NCBI GenBank assembly: GCA_949284065.1
Contig: CASDUO010000009.1
Coordinates: 1-64,000 of the forward strand
Direction of reading: 5' to 3'
DNA from: an uncultured Bacillota bacterium
GTDB taxonomy: Bacteria > Bacillota > Clostridia > Peptostreptococcales > Anaerovoracaceae
Length of the DNA: 64,000 nt
The notes under the pieces were generated by a model, which saw only the letters and a program-made list of their open reading frames with translations, was not told the origin of the DNA and searched no databases. Position numbers and translations under genes: made by a program. Each line of letters begins with the position of its first letter. Within the stretch, counting starts at the first letter, position 1. Shown in pieces: positions 19,401 to 27,605 of this stretch.

Positions 19401-19877
19401 GAAGTCCGTGAACCCCTTATGATCTTCGGCAAAAAATTCCGCAAAAGTGGCTTCCATGGCCCCGGACATGAGCAGTTCCGCCTCAGCTTCATCGCAAAAC
19501 TTCAGTCCCGGCTCCAGGCGGAGTATGTGAAAATACTCTCCCACGATCTTTGCCGCGAAAGAATGGAAAGTCGATATCTGAGCTCTGTGAAGGTCATTGA
19601 TCTGTTTCTTCAGGAAGACTCTTTTTTCCCCATGGTCTTCCATTTCCTTCAGAAGAGCCTCTCTTATCTTTGCCTTCATTTCCGATGCAGCCGCATTGGT
19701 GAAAGTAACGACCAGAAAATCCGTGACATCGGCTCCCTCTTCGATTATCTGTCTCTTTATCCTCTCTACCAAAACGGCAGTCTTCCCCGCCCCGGCTGAA
19801 GCGGATACCAACAGATCAGTGTCCCGTATCTCTATAGAGTCTTTTTGTTCTTCTGTCCAATCCATCTTTTTTTCCAT
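16434..19877 (-). CDS. addA: ATP-dependent helicase/nuclease subunit A (AddA)
   Basis: 1147-residue UvrD-type helicase with C-terminal RecB-type nuclease, part of the AddAB double-strand-break resection enzyme. Walker A SASAGAGKTAVL, VTFTNAAASEMK, DEYQDSN (Walker B), GDLKQSIYGFR, SIHKSKGLEFP, and a nuclease site GIIDCYFE..IVLIDFKTDK. The usual partner addB, normally just upstream, is not in this window; gpmI diverges instead. No ribosome-binding site precedes ATG 19877, and an extended -10 box places +1 on the A of that ATG. MDWTEEQ, four codons in, is an alternative start. Confidence 0.94.
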   Translation of the reverse strand: MEKKMDWTEEQKDSIEIRDTDLLVSASAGAGKTAVLVERIKRQIIEEGADVTDFLVVTFTNAAASEMKAKIREALLKEMEDHGEKRVFLKKQINDLHRAQISTFHSFAAKIVGEYFHILRLEPGLKFCDEAEAELLMSGAMEATFAEFFAEDHKGFTDFLKSYSSPKSDKTIKKDLIELYKAIRNMPDYWESFSAMIDDVRSGRNDDAEKYMLARLLKLAEKAYRQFGAAAEKAEEYGFEEREHILEEGEKVKSLLYAGSVEEYGKILENIEFSSLRFTGYAKYKETISGKGSTKEEYESRKGEVQALRNNGKSLITGKRSEYISEVGPTEDGHMRDELGDRGETVKEILISLENHYRDLKKERKVMDFSDSEHYALEILKNDHVRREIREKYKYILVDEYQDSNYLQESMIKAISSGNNVFMVGDLKQSIYGFRMAEPDIFKEKYEKYSHGEEGRTIDLNSNFRSKNGIIGFVNRVFSDLMEGYEKGALKLGVENENDISYSPKLYLIETGNREGAPREDDPADRKEKPGKVETEAELAAGIIGDSIGKVEIYDRKNGLRRPLEKRDIAILLRTFKGRGEKYYEALMNKGIDAYVDDNSGYFDKMEVSTFTDLLRVIDNEKRDIPLLSVLRSGIFGFTVNELAEIKIGTDKGAFHERFRSYGENGQDEILREKIDRTLKRIRDWKEDARVTAVSRLIWKLMEDTGYYLYAGALPGGDQRQANLRTYADRAAAFEKKGDSSLGGFLRYIEMLIEKDDIKIPQTKMVSEGMDAVRIMSIHKSKGLEFPMVLLCDAGREKQGRRDKANWWDLDKDLGFGMTYVDIREKWKADTAVKRAIKIKKTEREQREEERILYVALTRACDDLRILATVDSEDKLRSSFEKKTLVEMVYDAFNREDIIRHRAEDIWKTTPENEYTDMGSEKGDIFTDAAKPDISDEVCRRLDYKYPYEEQLVQKSKVSVSELSGKGKVREQLKVPVFIEEKVKTGAELGTLVHLVMEHIPFRKMCDSPEQTLGSTLEQMVEDKIIDETQRSMVDAGKIRGFFSTEIGKQAVSADMTGNLHKEKRFTMLHEEDGENMMVQGIIDCYFETDQGIVLIDFKTDKDTSNMTEKYGKQIRLYAEALRKATGREVKSAYLYLFENGTAEKVI

Positions 19878-19883
19878 AACCGG

Positions 19884-19892
19884 ATTATACCA
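19884..19892 (-). promoter_or_regulatory. addA: Extended -10 promoter of addA (leaderless layout)
   Basis: Minus strand TGGTATAAT, then six bases (CCGGTT), then the addA ATG. The predicted transcription start coincides with the start codon and no Shine-Dalgarno is present. The -35 region is poor, as expected for an extended -10. Confidence 0.55.
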
Positions 19893-19907
19893 TGAAGGCG
19901 ATTACTG

Positions 19908-19916
19908 TGCTATAAT
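19908..19916 (+). promoter_or_regulatory. Extended -10 promoter of gpmI
   Basis: TGCTATAAT, divergent from the addA promoter; predicted start near 19923, with AAGGAG at 19949-19954 before the gpmI ATG. Confidence 0.55.
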
Positions 19917-19962
19917 CCTATATGAAATCAGATCTTGAAAAACGATCCAAGGAGACTCGATT

Positions 19963-21480
19963 ATGAAAAAACCTACCATGCTCATGATACTGGACGGATT
20001 CGGACTTTCGAAAAAGGATGAGGGCAATGCCATAGCCGCGGCAAAAAAGCCCAACATCGACAGGATATTCAGACAATACCCGATGACCACTCTTTCGGCC
20101 TCGGGCACAGACGTGGGTCTTCCTCCGGGGCAAATGGGCAATTCTGAAGTAGGACATCTCAACATAGGAGGCGGGCGCATCGTATATCAGGATCTCCTTC
20201 TCATATCGAACTCCATAAAGGACGGTTCTTTTTTCTCCAACGATGTCCTGAAAAAGGGTATCGAACATGCTGTGAAAAACGATTCCGCACTACACATACA
20301 CGGCCTCGTCAGCGACGGTGGCGTCCACTCTCACATGGACCATATCTTCGCTCTCATAGATATGGCAAAGAAAAACGGCGTCAAGAAACTTTTCGTCCAC
20401 TGTTACACCGACGGCAGGGACACTCCCCCGGAAAGCGGCATAAATTATATCAGACAGCTCGAGGACTATATGAAAAACACCGGTCTCGGTACCATAGGTG
20501 TGGTATCCGGCAGATACTATGCCATGGATAGAGATAAAAGATGGGACAGACTGGAAAAGGCATACGATGCTTTGACTCTCGGCGAAGGCCTGCACGCTCC
20601 CACGGCCTCCGATGCCGTGCTGTCTTCCTACGAAAGAGGCGATACCGACGAGTTCATACTCCCCACCGTTGTGGATCCGGACTGTAGGGTGAAAGACAGC
20701 GACTCCGTCATAATGTTCAATTTCAGGCCGGACCGGGCAAGAGAGATCACCAGGGCATTCGTAGATGAGGACTTTTGCGGTTTCCAGCGAAAAAAGACTG
20801 TCAAAAATATAAACTATGTATGTATGACTCTCTACGATGCAGATATAAAGGATGTAAGCGTCGCTTTTCCTCCCAAAGAGATAAAAAACACCTTGGGCGA
20901 ATACATATCGTCACTGGGTATGAGACAGCTGCGCATAGCCGAAACTGAGAAATACGCCCATGTGACTTTCTTTTTCAACGGAGGGGTGGAGGCCCCGGTG
21001 AAAGACGAAGAAAGGATATTGATACCGTCTCCCAAAGTTGCTACTTACAATATGAAACCGGAGATGAGCGCCTTTGAAGTCACCTATGAAGTGATACGTC
21101 AAATCGGATCAGGGAAATTCGATTTCATCGTCCTGAACTACGCCAACGCTGATATGGTGGGACACACCGGCGATTTCGATGCAGCCGTAAAGGCCATAGA
21201 AGCTCTCGATGAATGTGTCGGGAAGGTTACAGACAAGGTCCTTGCATCCGGCGGGCAGGTCCTGCTCACTGCAGACCACGGGAACGCAGATACGATGATC
21301 GGTCCTGACGGAGAACCTATGACGGCTCATTCCGTGAATCCTGTCCCCCTTGTGAACATCTCTTCAGCTCCCCGCGGGCTTTCATCCGGAGGGAGGCTAT
21401 GTGATATCGCGCCTACCATCCTCGAACTTATGGACATCAAAAGACCTGCCGAGATGACAGGCCACAGTCTGTTGGAATAG
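19963..21480 (+). CDS. gpmI: 2,3-bisphosphoglycerate-independent phosphoglycerate mutase
   Basis: 505-residue Mn-dependent alkaline-phosphatase-fold enzyme of glycolysis (3-phosphoglycerate to 2-phosphoglycerate). Catalytic Ser in MGNSEVGHLNIG, metal-site DGFG near the N-terminus, HTDGRDT-like CYTDGRDTPP, and C-terminal NYANADMVGHTG and TADHGNAD. Single gene with its own promoter, convergent with the DMT transporter gene (stops 4 nt apart). Confidence 0.96.
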   Translation: MKKPTMLMILDGFGLSKKDEGNAIAAAKKPNIDRIFRQYPMTTLSASGTDVGLPPGQMGNSEVGHLNIGGGRIVYQDLLLISNSIKDGSFFSNDVLKKGIEHAVKNDSALHIHGLVSDGGVHSHMDHIFALIDMAKKNGVKKLFVHCYTDGRDTPPESGINYIRQLEDYMKNTGLGTIGVVSGRYYAMDRDKRWDRLEKAYDALTLGEGLHAPTASDAVLSSYERGDTDEFILPTVVDPDCRVKDSDSVIMFNFRPDRAREITRAFVDEDFCGFQRKKTVKNINYVCMTLYDADIKDVSVAFPPKEIKNTLGEYISSLGMRQLRIAETEKYAHVTFFFNGGVEAPVKDEERILIPSPKVATYNMKPEMSAFEVTYEVIRQIGSGKFDFIVLNYANADMVGHTGDFDAAVKAIEALDECVGKVTDKVLASGGQVLLTADHGNADTMIGPDGEPMTAHSVNPVPLVNISSAPRGLSSGGRLCDIAPTILELMDIKRPAEMTGHSLLE

Positions 21481-21484
21481 CGGT

Positions 21485-22402
21485 TCAGCCCGTCTGATTT
21501 TCTTTTTCCGCGATTTTCTTTTTCCCGCCGTCTGAAGATGACGGAAGATTTGAGATCAACACGGCGAGTACTACCATGGCTCCGCCTATTATCATGTTTC
21601 TCGTGATTTCGTCGCCCACCAGAAGGAACCCGAAAATACAAGCGAACACCGGCTCGAAGGTGTTTATTATCCCTGCATTGCTCGGACCTATGAGTTTGAC
21701 GCCGTGGCAGAAAAACAGTATGGCAAAGAATGCACATACGATAGCAAGGAGCACTATATATATCCACTGCTGGGCCCCACTTACCATGAGGGGCTGTCCT
21801 GCCGCTACACATCTTACGAAATTGAACACTGCCGATGTCACAAGGACATATCCGGCTATGGCTATGGAATTCATATCGTCCATGGATTTTGCCGATATAC
21901 CCATAGTGTATACCACATAACACAGGGCGCACATCAAAGCGAATATGATCCCCAGAGTGCTCGCCTCAAGATCGGGAGACCACACTATGAGCACCAGTCC
22001 TCCCATGGATATCACCACTGCGAATATCTTCAACATCTTCACCGGCTCCCTTCCGGTGATCATTTCGATCGCTACGATCATTGCCGGGAAGGTGAACGAG
22101 ATTATAGTTGCGAGAGACCCGCTTATATACTCGAACGAAAGATAAAGAGTCGTGGCTATACCGATATATGCCACACATATGGCCGTGAGCATAGGCAGGT
22201 TCTTTTTCGTCGGCTTGTATTCTATTTTTTTGATGAATATATAGGCCCACATCAAAATCGCAGCTATGAAGAACTTGTTGAAAAGCAGCGTCTCAGTCTC
22301 CATCCCCACCCTGAAGGCCAGGAATGAAAAAGACGGCACAAGTCCATAACATATAGTAGTTCCTATTATGCACAAAGTTCCTATAAGTTTTTTACTGCTC
22401 AT
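21485..22402 (-). CDS. EamA/DMT-superfamily transporter
   Basis: 305 residues with about ten hydrophobic helices in two repeated EamA halves; the second half contains IGPSNAGIINTFEPVFACIFGFLLVGD, a typical DMT signature. Charged C-terminal tail (GGKKKIAEKENQ). Probably an exporter of amino acids or metabolites; substrate unknown. Its start overlaps the stop of the upstream flavoprotein gene by 4 nt, placing it last in a three-gene operon. Confidence 0.85.
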   Translation of the reverse strand: MSSKKLIGTLCIIGTTICYGLVPSFSFLAFRVGMETETLLFNKFFIAAILMWAYIFIKKIEYKPTKKNLPMLTAICVAYIGIATTLYLSFEYISGSLATIISFTFPAMIVAIEMITGREPVKMLKIFAVVISMGGLVLIVWSPDLEASTLGIIFALMCALCYVVYTMGISAKSMDDMNSIAIAGYVLVTSAVFNFVRCVAAGQPLMVSGAQQWIYIVLLAIVCAFFAILFFCHGVKLIGPSNAGIINTFEPVFACIFGFLLVGDEITRNMIIGGAMVVLAVLISNLPSSSDGGKKKIAEKENQTG

Positions 22403-23934
22403 TTTCTCCCCCTGTACTTTACAGCTATCGCTTCCGCTATCCTTATTCCGTCAACAGCAGCGCTGGCGATACCTCCTGCATATCCGGCTCCTTCTCCTCC
22501 CGGATACAGACCTTTGATCTTACTCTGGCGATTTTCCCCTCTCAATATCCTCACGGGGGAAGAGCTTCCCGTTTCCACTGCTTTCAATACTGCCCGGGGA
22601 TCATCGAAGCCCTTCAGTTTCTTTCCGAAATAAGGGATCGCCTCCTCTATTGCCCGGGCTGCAAAATCCGGCAGGCATCTTTCCACGTCCGATCCCCGAA
22701 AATCTTTCCACAAGACCTGAGGGATCTCATATCCTCCTGAGATGTCATAGGCAGCTTTTTCAAATCTCTCTCTGAATAAGAATCCCGATATGGGATCGTC
22801 TGTGCCCATGTCCTCCGGCCTTACATCTACAAGCACTCCGCTGTTGGCATATTTCCCGCCGCGGGAATGATAACTCATCCCGTTCGTGACCACTGTTTCT
22901 TTTTCGCATGACGAGCATATGACCTCCCCTCCGGGACACATGCAGAATGTGTATACTCCTCTTCCGTTTTTCGCTTTGTATGAAAGTTTATACTCCGCCG
23001 GTCCCAGCCGCTTTGCCAGCTTAGGATCACCATACTGGGCTTTATCTATCGCCTCCTGTAAATGCTCTATCCTGACGCCTATGGAGAAGGGTTTCCTCTC
23101 CATGGGCACATCTGACTCCTTCAGCATTTTTACAGTATCTGCAGCGCCATGGCCTATGGCGACGACCACGTCGTCTGTCTCCACGACCTCCATATCATGT
23201 CCTTTCCTGATCTCAACGGATCTGACCGCTCCCTGTAAAATGTTGAGTTTCTCCAATCTGGCGGAAAACCATATTTCTCCCCCTTCTCTTATTATCTCCT
23301 CTCTCAATGCCTTTACCACGATGCACAGTCTGTCTGTGCCTATATGAGGCTTTTGCTTATACAATATCTCCCGGCCGCCGCCTGCCTGAGCCAGCTCCTC
23401 CAGGACCTGCCTGACTCTTTTGTCCTTTATGCCCGTAGTTAGCTTCCCGTCGGAAAAAGTCCCTGCTCCTCCTTCGCCGAAGCGGACATTGGATTCTTCG
23501 TCCAGGTTCCCGGTCTCCCAGAATTCTTTTACATCTCTCACCCTGTCTTCAACAGGTTTCCCTCTCTCTATGAGCAAGGGAGAAAATCCCATCCTTGCCA
23601 GATACAGAGCTGCAAACATGCCGCAGGGCCCCATTCCCACGATCACCGGCCTGTGAACCGGGATCTTCTCCATCAGATGAAAATTTTCTTTCGTTACCGC
23701 GTACTCGTAAGTCGTATCGGGCGGGACCGGAAGATCCAGTTCATCATCACAGGAAAAATCCACCGTATACACCAACCTTATATTCTCCTTGTTCCTGGCA
23801 TCTACAGACTCCTTGACTATGGTATGGTCCTTTATGACCATATCCTTCCTGCCAAGCCTGCCTTTTATCTTTTCCGGGATCCTCTCTGTCCCTTCTTCCG
23901 GTTTCAGCTTTATCTGACTTATTCTGTATATCAT
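22399..23934 (-). CDS. FAD-dependent oxidoreductase (COG2509-type)
   Basis: 511 residues. An N-terminal region of about 90 residues precedes the FAD-binding GMGPCGMFAALYLAR motif (about residue 100). Later elements are ESNVRFGEGGAGTFSDGKLTT, a PGGEVICSSCEKE cysteine segment and a C-terminal LYPGGEGAGYAGGIASAAVDG flavin-binding stretch. This matches uncharacterised FAD-dependent dehydrogenases widespread in Clostridia. Function unknown. Overlaps both neighbours by 4 nt. Confidence 0.85.
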   Translation of the reverse strand: MIYRISQIKLKPEEGTERIPEKIKGRLGRKDMVIKDHTIVKESVDARNKENIRLVYTVDFSCDDELDLPVPPDTTYEYAVTKENFHLMEKIPVHRPVIVGMGPCGMFAALYLARMGFSPLLIERGKPVEDRVRDVKEFWETGNLDEESNVRFGEGGAGTFSDGKLTTGIKDKRVRQVLEELAQAGGGREILYKQKPHIGTDRLCIVVKALREEIIREGGEIWFSARLEKLNILQGAVRSVEIRKGHDMEVVETDDVVVAIGHGAADTVKMLKESDVPMERKPFSIGVRIEHLQEAIDKAQYGDPKLAKRLGPAEYKLSYKAKNGRGVYTFCMCPGGEVICSSCEKETVVTNGMSYHSRGGKYANSGVLVDVRPEDMGTDDPISGFLFRERFEKAAYDISGGYEIPQVLWKDFRGSDVERCLPDFAARAIEEAIPYFGKKLKGFDDPRAVLKAVETGSSSPVRILRGENRQSKIKGLYPGGEGAGYAGGIASAAVDGIRIAEAIAVKYRGRK

Positions 23935-25094
23935 TTGAGGGCACCTGCCATGTCTTCTCCCGCTTTCAGTCCTGAAAGAAAGGCAAAATTCAGATTATAT
24001 CCCCCGCACTTTTCTCCGTGATCCAGTATTTCCCCTCCAAAATACAGGCCGCTGACCAATTTGGATTCTCCCGTATCTTCCCGTATCTCATCCAGGGCCA
24101 CTCCTCCCCCTGTACATTGTGCCTGCCTGTATCCCTTCACTCCCGAGACCCGGAATACAAGGGATTTAAGGGCTCCGGCTATTGAAGCAAGCTCCCCGTC
24201 ATCAGCGTCGGCAATGGCTTTTTCTCCGTCTATGGAAAGCCTTTCGGCAATATGTCCGGCGATTTGGGCCGTTACGAAGGATCTCGCTCCGTCGCGAAGC
24301 GTGCCCGAACTTTTTTTCATTATATCAACGATCCCGGACTCATCCAGATCCGGCACCAGATCCAGCTCCAGACGATAGTCCCCAAAGGTCTTTCCGCCTT
24401 CCAGAACTATCCTTCTGCTCAGATCGAATATGCATATGCCGGAAAGTCCGTCCTTGGTAAACTGTACTTCTCCTCTTTCCTGCTCCAGGACTCCGCCGGA
24501 GTCCCACAGAGTCACTGAGCACCCGGCCCTGCTTCCCGCCAGACCGTGCACATCTTCAGACTCCAGAGGTGCCAATATGGGATATATCCTGGTGACATTG
24601 TGTCCGTTCTCCCTTGCGATCCTGTATCCGTCCCCCGTGGTGCCGTATTGGGGACCGGCCTTGCCCCCTGTGGCTATAAGGACTTTGCCGGCCTTTATGG
24701 TGCTTCCGTCGTCCATTCCAACGTGAAAACAGTCTCCGATCTTCTTTACGGACCTTGCAGTTGTGTTTACATAATACTTTATATTGTAATTTTTTAGCCG
24801 TGAAATCATCCCAAACAGGATGTCCTCCGCCCTGTTGGATCCCGGCCAGTAACGTCCCTGCTCGTCCTTTTTCAAATATATCCCCAGGCCACGGAAAAAA
24901 TCCAGAACTCTCTGGTGTTCCGGTGCGTTCTCATTAGTGACATTACACCTGCCGTTGCCCGTTGCAAGTATTTTTTTCCCTAAATCACTGTTTTTTTCTA
25001 CGATCGCAAGAGAAATATCCTCATCCTTCGACAGCGCTGCCAATGCCGCCGCAATGCCGCATGCCCCGCCGCCTATTATGCAGATCTGAAACAT
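23931..25094 (-). CDS. HI0933/YhiN (BaiN-like) family flavoprotein
   Basis: 387-residue NAD(P)/FAD oxidoreductase-fold protein. N-terminal IIGGGACGIAAALAA dinucleotide motif, KILATGNGRCNVTNEN (family signature), VLIATGGKAGPQYGTTGDGY, and C-terminal AQCTGGGVALDEI and GLYFGGEILDHGEKCGGYNL. Family members are poorly characterised flavoproteins; some reduce bile-acid intermediates, but that role should not be assumed. First gene of the operon with an extended -10 promoter about 64 nt upstream. Confidence 0.87.
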   Translation of the reverse strand: MFQICIIGGGACGIAAALAALSKDEDISLAIVEKNSDLGKKILATGNGRCNVTNENAPEHQRVLDFFRGLGIYLKKDEQGRYWPGSNRAEDILFGMISRLKNYNIKYYVNTTARSVKKIGDCFHVGMDDGSTIKAGKVLIATGGKAGPQYGTTGDGYRIARENGHNVTRIYPILAPLESEDVHGLAGSRAGCSVTLWDSGGVLEQERGEVQFTKDGLSGICIFDLSRRIVLEGGKTFGDYRLELDLVPDLDESGIVDIMKKSSGTLRDGARSFVTAQIAGHIAERLSIDGEKAIADADDGELASIAGALKSLVFRVSGVKGYRQAQCTGGGVALDEIREDTGESKLVSGLYFGGEILDHGEKCGGYNLNFAFLSGLKAGEDMAGALK

Positions 25095-25157
25095 TTACCG
25101 TGCTCCCTGTATCTGCGGTCCTCATCACAGATTCCCGCCTGATTTAGCCACAGGTGT

Positions 25158-25166
25158 ATTATACCA
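25158..25166 (-). promoter_or_regulatory. Extended -10 promoter of the flavoprotein operon
   Basis: Minus strand TGGTATAAT, the same nine bases as at addA, but here with a normal leader of roughly 55-60 nt before the ATG at 25094. Confidence 0.5.
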
Positions 25167-25258
25167 TAGTTTTGGCTTCCTATCATCCCCAGCTCGCCGG
25201 AACATATCCTGTACCGGTGTCATAAAAAATCCCACATTGTGAAAAAAACGGTTTTCCG

Positions 25259-25287
25259 TTGATAGCCGGTGGTTTTGGTGGTATCAT
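25259..25287 (+). promoter_or_regulatory. Sigma-A-type promoter of the phosphoesterase gene
   Basis: TTGATA, 17 bp, TATCAT; predicted start near 25294, immediately ahead of the GGAGGA ribosome site at 25296-25301 region. Confidence 0.6.
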
Positions 25288-25306
25288 CATCACCGGAGGA
25301 AATGAT

Positions 25307-26146
25307 GTGAAAAAGCTTTTCAGGACCTTAGTCGTATTTATATTCCTGCTTATACTGGCAGCAGCAGCCCTTTTTGCTTATGCCAAATATATAGAACCCC
25401 ACAGACTGACTTCGGAGACTGTCACCGTCTCATCTCCAAAAATAAGTGAAGATACGAAGATCGCAGTCATCGCCGACACCCATTTCGGCTTTTTCTACGA
25501 TCTTGAGGACTTTGACAAAGTCATAGAAGAGCTGGATTCCCAAAATCCTGACATATTGCTTTTCCTCGGTGATCTGTTCGATAATCTCGACCACTATACG
25601 GGTGATATGTCTGCCGTTTCTAACGCTCTTTCTGAACTGACTCCCTATGCGGAAAAATATGCTGTTTTCGGCAACCATGATTACGGTGGGGGAGCTCAGT
25701 GGCATTACGAGGACATAATGGAAGGAGGAGGTTTCACCGTCTTGGTCAATGAGTCCGTGGACCTTGGTGACATAAGACTGACCGGCCTCGATGACTTTCT
25801 CATCGGATACGGTGATACATCCGCCGCATACAACACATCATCCGAGAGATTCAATCTACTCATATGTCACGAACCTGATGTGGCGGATATGGTATCCGAC
25901 AGCGAAAACGACCTTATGATAGGTGCCCACAGCCACGGAGGTCAGGTGGATATCCCCTATTTCACCGAGGAGTTTTTGACCACATTAGGAGAGAAATATG
26001 TGCAGGGTCTTAATTATGCCGGAGATCTTCCCATATACACCAATATAGGTCTCGGCACTACAAAAATCAAAGCCCGCCTTTTCGCTCCCCCTACCATAAC
26101 ATATTTCGATCTCAGCTACGGCGATACATTTTCCATCAGCGGCTGA
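25307..26146 (+). CDS. Membrane-anchored metallophosphoesterase (YaeI/YkuE-like)
   Basis: 279 residues from GTG 25307, chosen because a GGAGGA site lies 6-7 nt upstream. One N-terminal hydrophobic segment (VVFIFLLILAAAALFAY) anchors it. The calcineurin-like metal motifs are in order: DTHFG, GDLFDN, GNHDYGGG, CHEPD and GAHSHGGQ. Homologues cleave phospholipid- or nucleotide-derived phosphoesters at the membrane; the substrate is unknown. It precedes but is not part of the riboflavin operon. Confidence 0.88.
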   Translation: MKKLFRTLVVFIFLLILAAAALFAYAKYIEPHRLTSETVTVSSPKISEDTKIAVIADTHFGFFYDLEDFDKVIEELDSQNPDILLFLGDLFDNLDHYTGDMSAVSNALSELTPYAEKYAVFGNHDYGGGAQWHYEDIMEGGGFTVLVNESVDLGDIRLTGLDDFLIGYGDTSAAYNTSSERFNLLICHEPDVADMVSDSENDLMIGAHSHGGQVDIPYFTEEFLTTLGEKYVQGLNYAGDLPIYTNIGLGTTKIKARLFAPPTITYFDLSYGDTFSISG

Positions 26147-26165
26147 TCGCCATGATACGATTTTC

Positions 26166-26194
26166 TTGACACATATTCCCGGCGAGAGTATACT
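26166..26194 (+). promoter_or_regulatory. Sigma-A promoter of the riboflavin operon
   Basis: TTGACA, 17 bp, TATACT, a near-consensus promoter; predicted start around 26201, a few bases before the FMN riboswitch. Confidence 0.85.
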
Positions 26195-26212
26195 CGTTCT
26201 TGTAAAAAGAAT

Positions 26213-26324
26213 ATATCTTCAGGGCAGGGTGCGATTCCCGACCGGTGGTACAGCCCACTAACCGAAAGGAACGATTCGGTGAAACTCCGAAGCCGACGGT
26301 ATAGTCCGGATGGAAGAAGATGAT
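26213..26324 (+). ncRNA. FMN riboswitch (RFN element)
   Basis: Conserved RFN blocks are present in order: ATCTTCAGGGCAGGGTG at the 5' side, CCCGACCGG.GGT, AGCCCAC, the GATTCGGTGAAACTCCGAAGC-type segment (26274-26293), GACGGT, AGTCCGGATG and a closing GAAGAAGAT that pairs with ATCTTC. It senses flavin mononucleotide and controls ribD-ribE-ribBA-ribH. Downstream, alternative pairings 26327-26334/26351-26358 could compete with the terminator. Confidence 0.95.
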
Positions 26325-26369
26325 CGGATGCAGATGCTTTTTTGTGTGTTTCTGCATCTGTAAGGACCG

Positions 26370-26398
26370 CTCTGGAGTGTTTCATTCCGGAGTTTTAT
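26370..26398 (+). terminator. Riboswitch-controlled terminator 1
   Basis: CTCTGGAGT pairs with ATTCCGGAG (two G-U pairs) followed by TTTTATTC. Position just after the aptamer and the alternative helix fits the expression platform. Confidence 0.75.
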
Positions 26399-26446
26399 TC
26401 TTTATACGGCAGGATCTTGTCGTTCTGTTGTATAGTGTGGAAAGAC

Positions 26447-26478
26447 GCCCTGAACATCATGTTCGGGGCTTTTATTTT
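26447..26478 (+). terminator. Second terminator-like hairpin, abutting the ribD ribosome site
   Basis: 11-nt arms 26447-26457 and 26459-26469 (GCCCTGAACAT / ATGTTCGGGGC) then TTTTATTTT, immediately followed by the GGAGGA of ribD. Tandem terminators under one riboswitch, or a remnant of duplication, are both possible. Confidence 0.6.
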
Positions 26479-26489
26479 GGAGGATCGAA

Positions 26490-27605
26490 TTGACTGTTTC
26501 AGACGATAAAAAATATATGAAAATGGCTTTAGAGCTTGCGGAAAAAGGCCGGGGTTCCACCTCCCCCAACCCTATGGTGGGAGCCGTCATAGTGAAATCC
26601 GGCGCCGTGATCGGCCGGGGCCGTCACGAAAAGTACGGCGGCCCCCATGCCGAACGTAACGCCCTTGCCTCCTGCTCCATATCTCCCGCAGGCGGGACCA
26701 TGTATGTCACTTTGGAACCGTGCTGCCATTACGGGAAACAGCCTCCCTGTGTGGATGCCATACTCCGGTCCGGCATCAGCCGCGTGGTCATAGGATCTGC
26801 CGATCCCAATCCTCTCGTCAGGGGCAAAGGCATGGAGATACTCAAAAGCCACGGTGTGGACGTCACTGAAGGCATATGCAGCGACGAATGTCATGAGCTG
26901 AATCATGTATTTTTCCACTATATCACTACCCGCCGCCCTTTCGTTGCCATGAAGTACGCCATGACGTCAGACGGCAAGATCACGGCATACACGGGAAGAT
27001 CCAAATGGATAACCGGAAAAAAGGCCAGAGAACACGCACACGAACTTCGACACCGATACACAGGGATAATGGTCGGCATAGGTACAGTGCTGAGAGACGA
27101 CCCCCTTCTCACATGCCGCATAGAGGGCGGCAGAGATCCCATAAGGATAATTTGCGATTCCGGTCTCAGGACACCTCTCGATTCACAGATAATGAAAACA
27201 GCCGGAAATATCCCCACCATCATAGCTTCCTGCTGTGGTGACCGGGACAGGATAGCTGACTACGAAAAAGCCGGCTGCCGCATCCTTGACATCCGCCGGA
27301 AAGGAGACCACATAGATCCGGAGGAACTGATGATAAAACTCGCCGCAGAAAATATAGACAGCATACTCCTTGAAGGCGGCGGCACCCTCAACTGGTCTGC
27401 CCTCAACAGCGGCATAGTCCAAAGAGTATATACGTACATGGCACCTAAGATACTGGGCGGGGCCGACGCAAAAACTCCTGTGGAGGGTCCGGGTGTCACC
27501 GGCCCTGACCTGGGTTTCCGTCTCAAATTCATGAACATGACCCGGCTCGACGAAGATATTTTGATAGAAAGCGAGGTGATCGATGATGTTCACGGGGATC
27601 GTTGA
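26490..27605 (+). CDS. ribD: Bifunctional pyrimidine deaminase/reductase RibD
   Basis: 371 residues from TTG 26490, with GGAGGA at 26479-26484. N-terminal zinc deaminase (GGPHAERNAL and PCCHYGKQPPC, about residues 1-145) and C-terminal reductase (KYAMTSDGKI, GIGTVLRDDPLLTCR, LLEGGGTLNWSAL). Carries out steps two and three of riboflavin synthesis from the GTP cyclohydrolase II product. Overlaps ribE by about 20 nt. Confidence 0.95.
   Translation: MTVSDDKKYMKMALELAEKGRGSTSPNPMVGAVIVKSGAVIGRGRHEKYGGPHAERNALASCSISPAGGTMYVTLEPCCHYGKQPPCVDAILRSGISRVVIGSADPNPLVRGKGMEILKSHGVDVTEGICSDECHELNHVFFHYITTRRPFVAMKYAMTSDGKITAYTGRSKWITGKKAREHAHELRHRYTGIMVGIGTVLRDDPLLTCRIEGGRDPIRIICDSGLRTPLDSQIMKTAGNIPTIIASCCGDRDRIADYEKAGCRILDIRRKGDHIDPEELMIKLAAENIDSILLEGGGTLNWSALNSGIVQRVYTYMAPKILGGADAKTPVEGPGVTGPDLGFRLKFMNMTRLDEDILIESEVIDDVHGDR

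Noticed and set aside
26417-26436. Second promoter between the two riboswitch hairpins (TTGTCG and TATAGT)
   Set aside because: The elements are only 8 bp apart, incompatible with sigma-A spacing.
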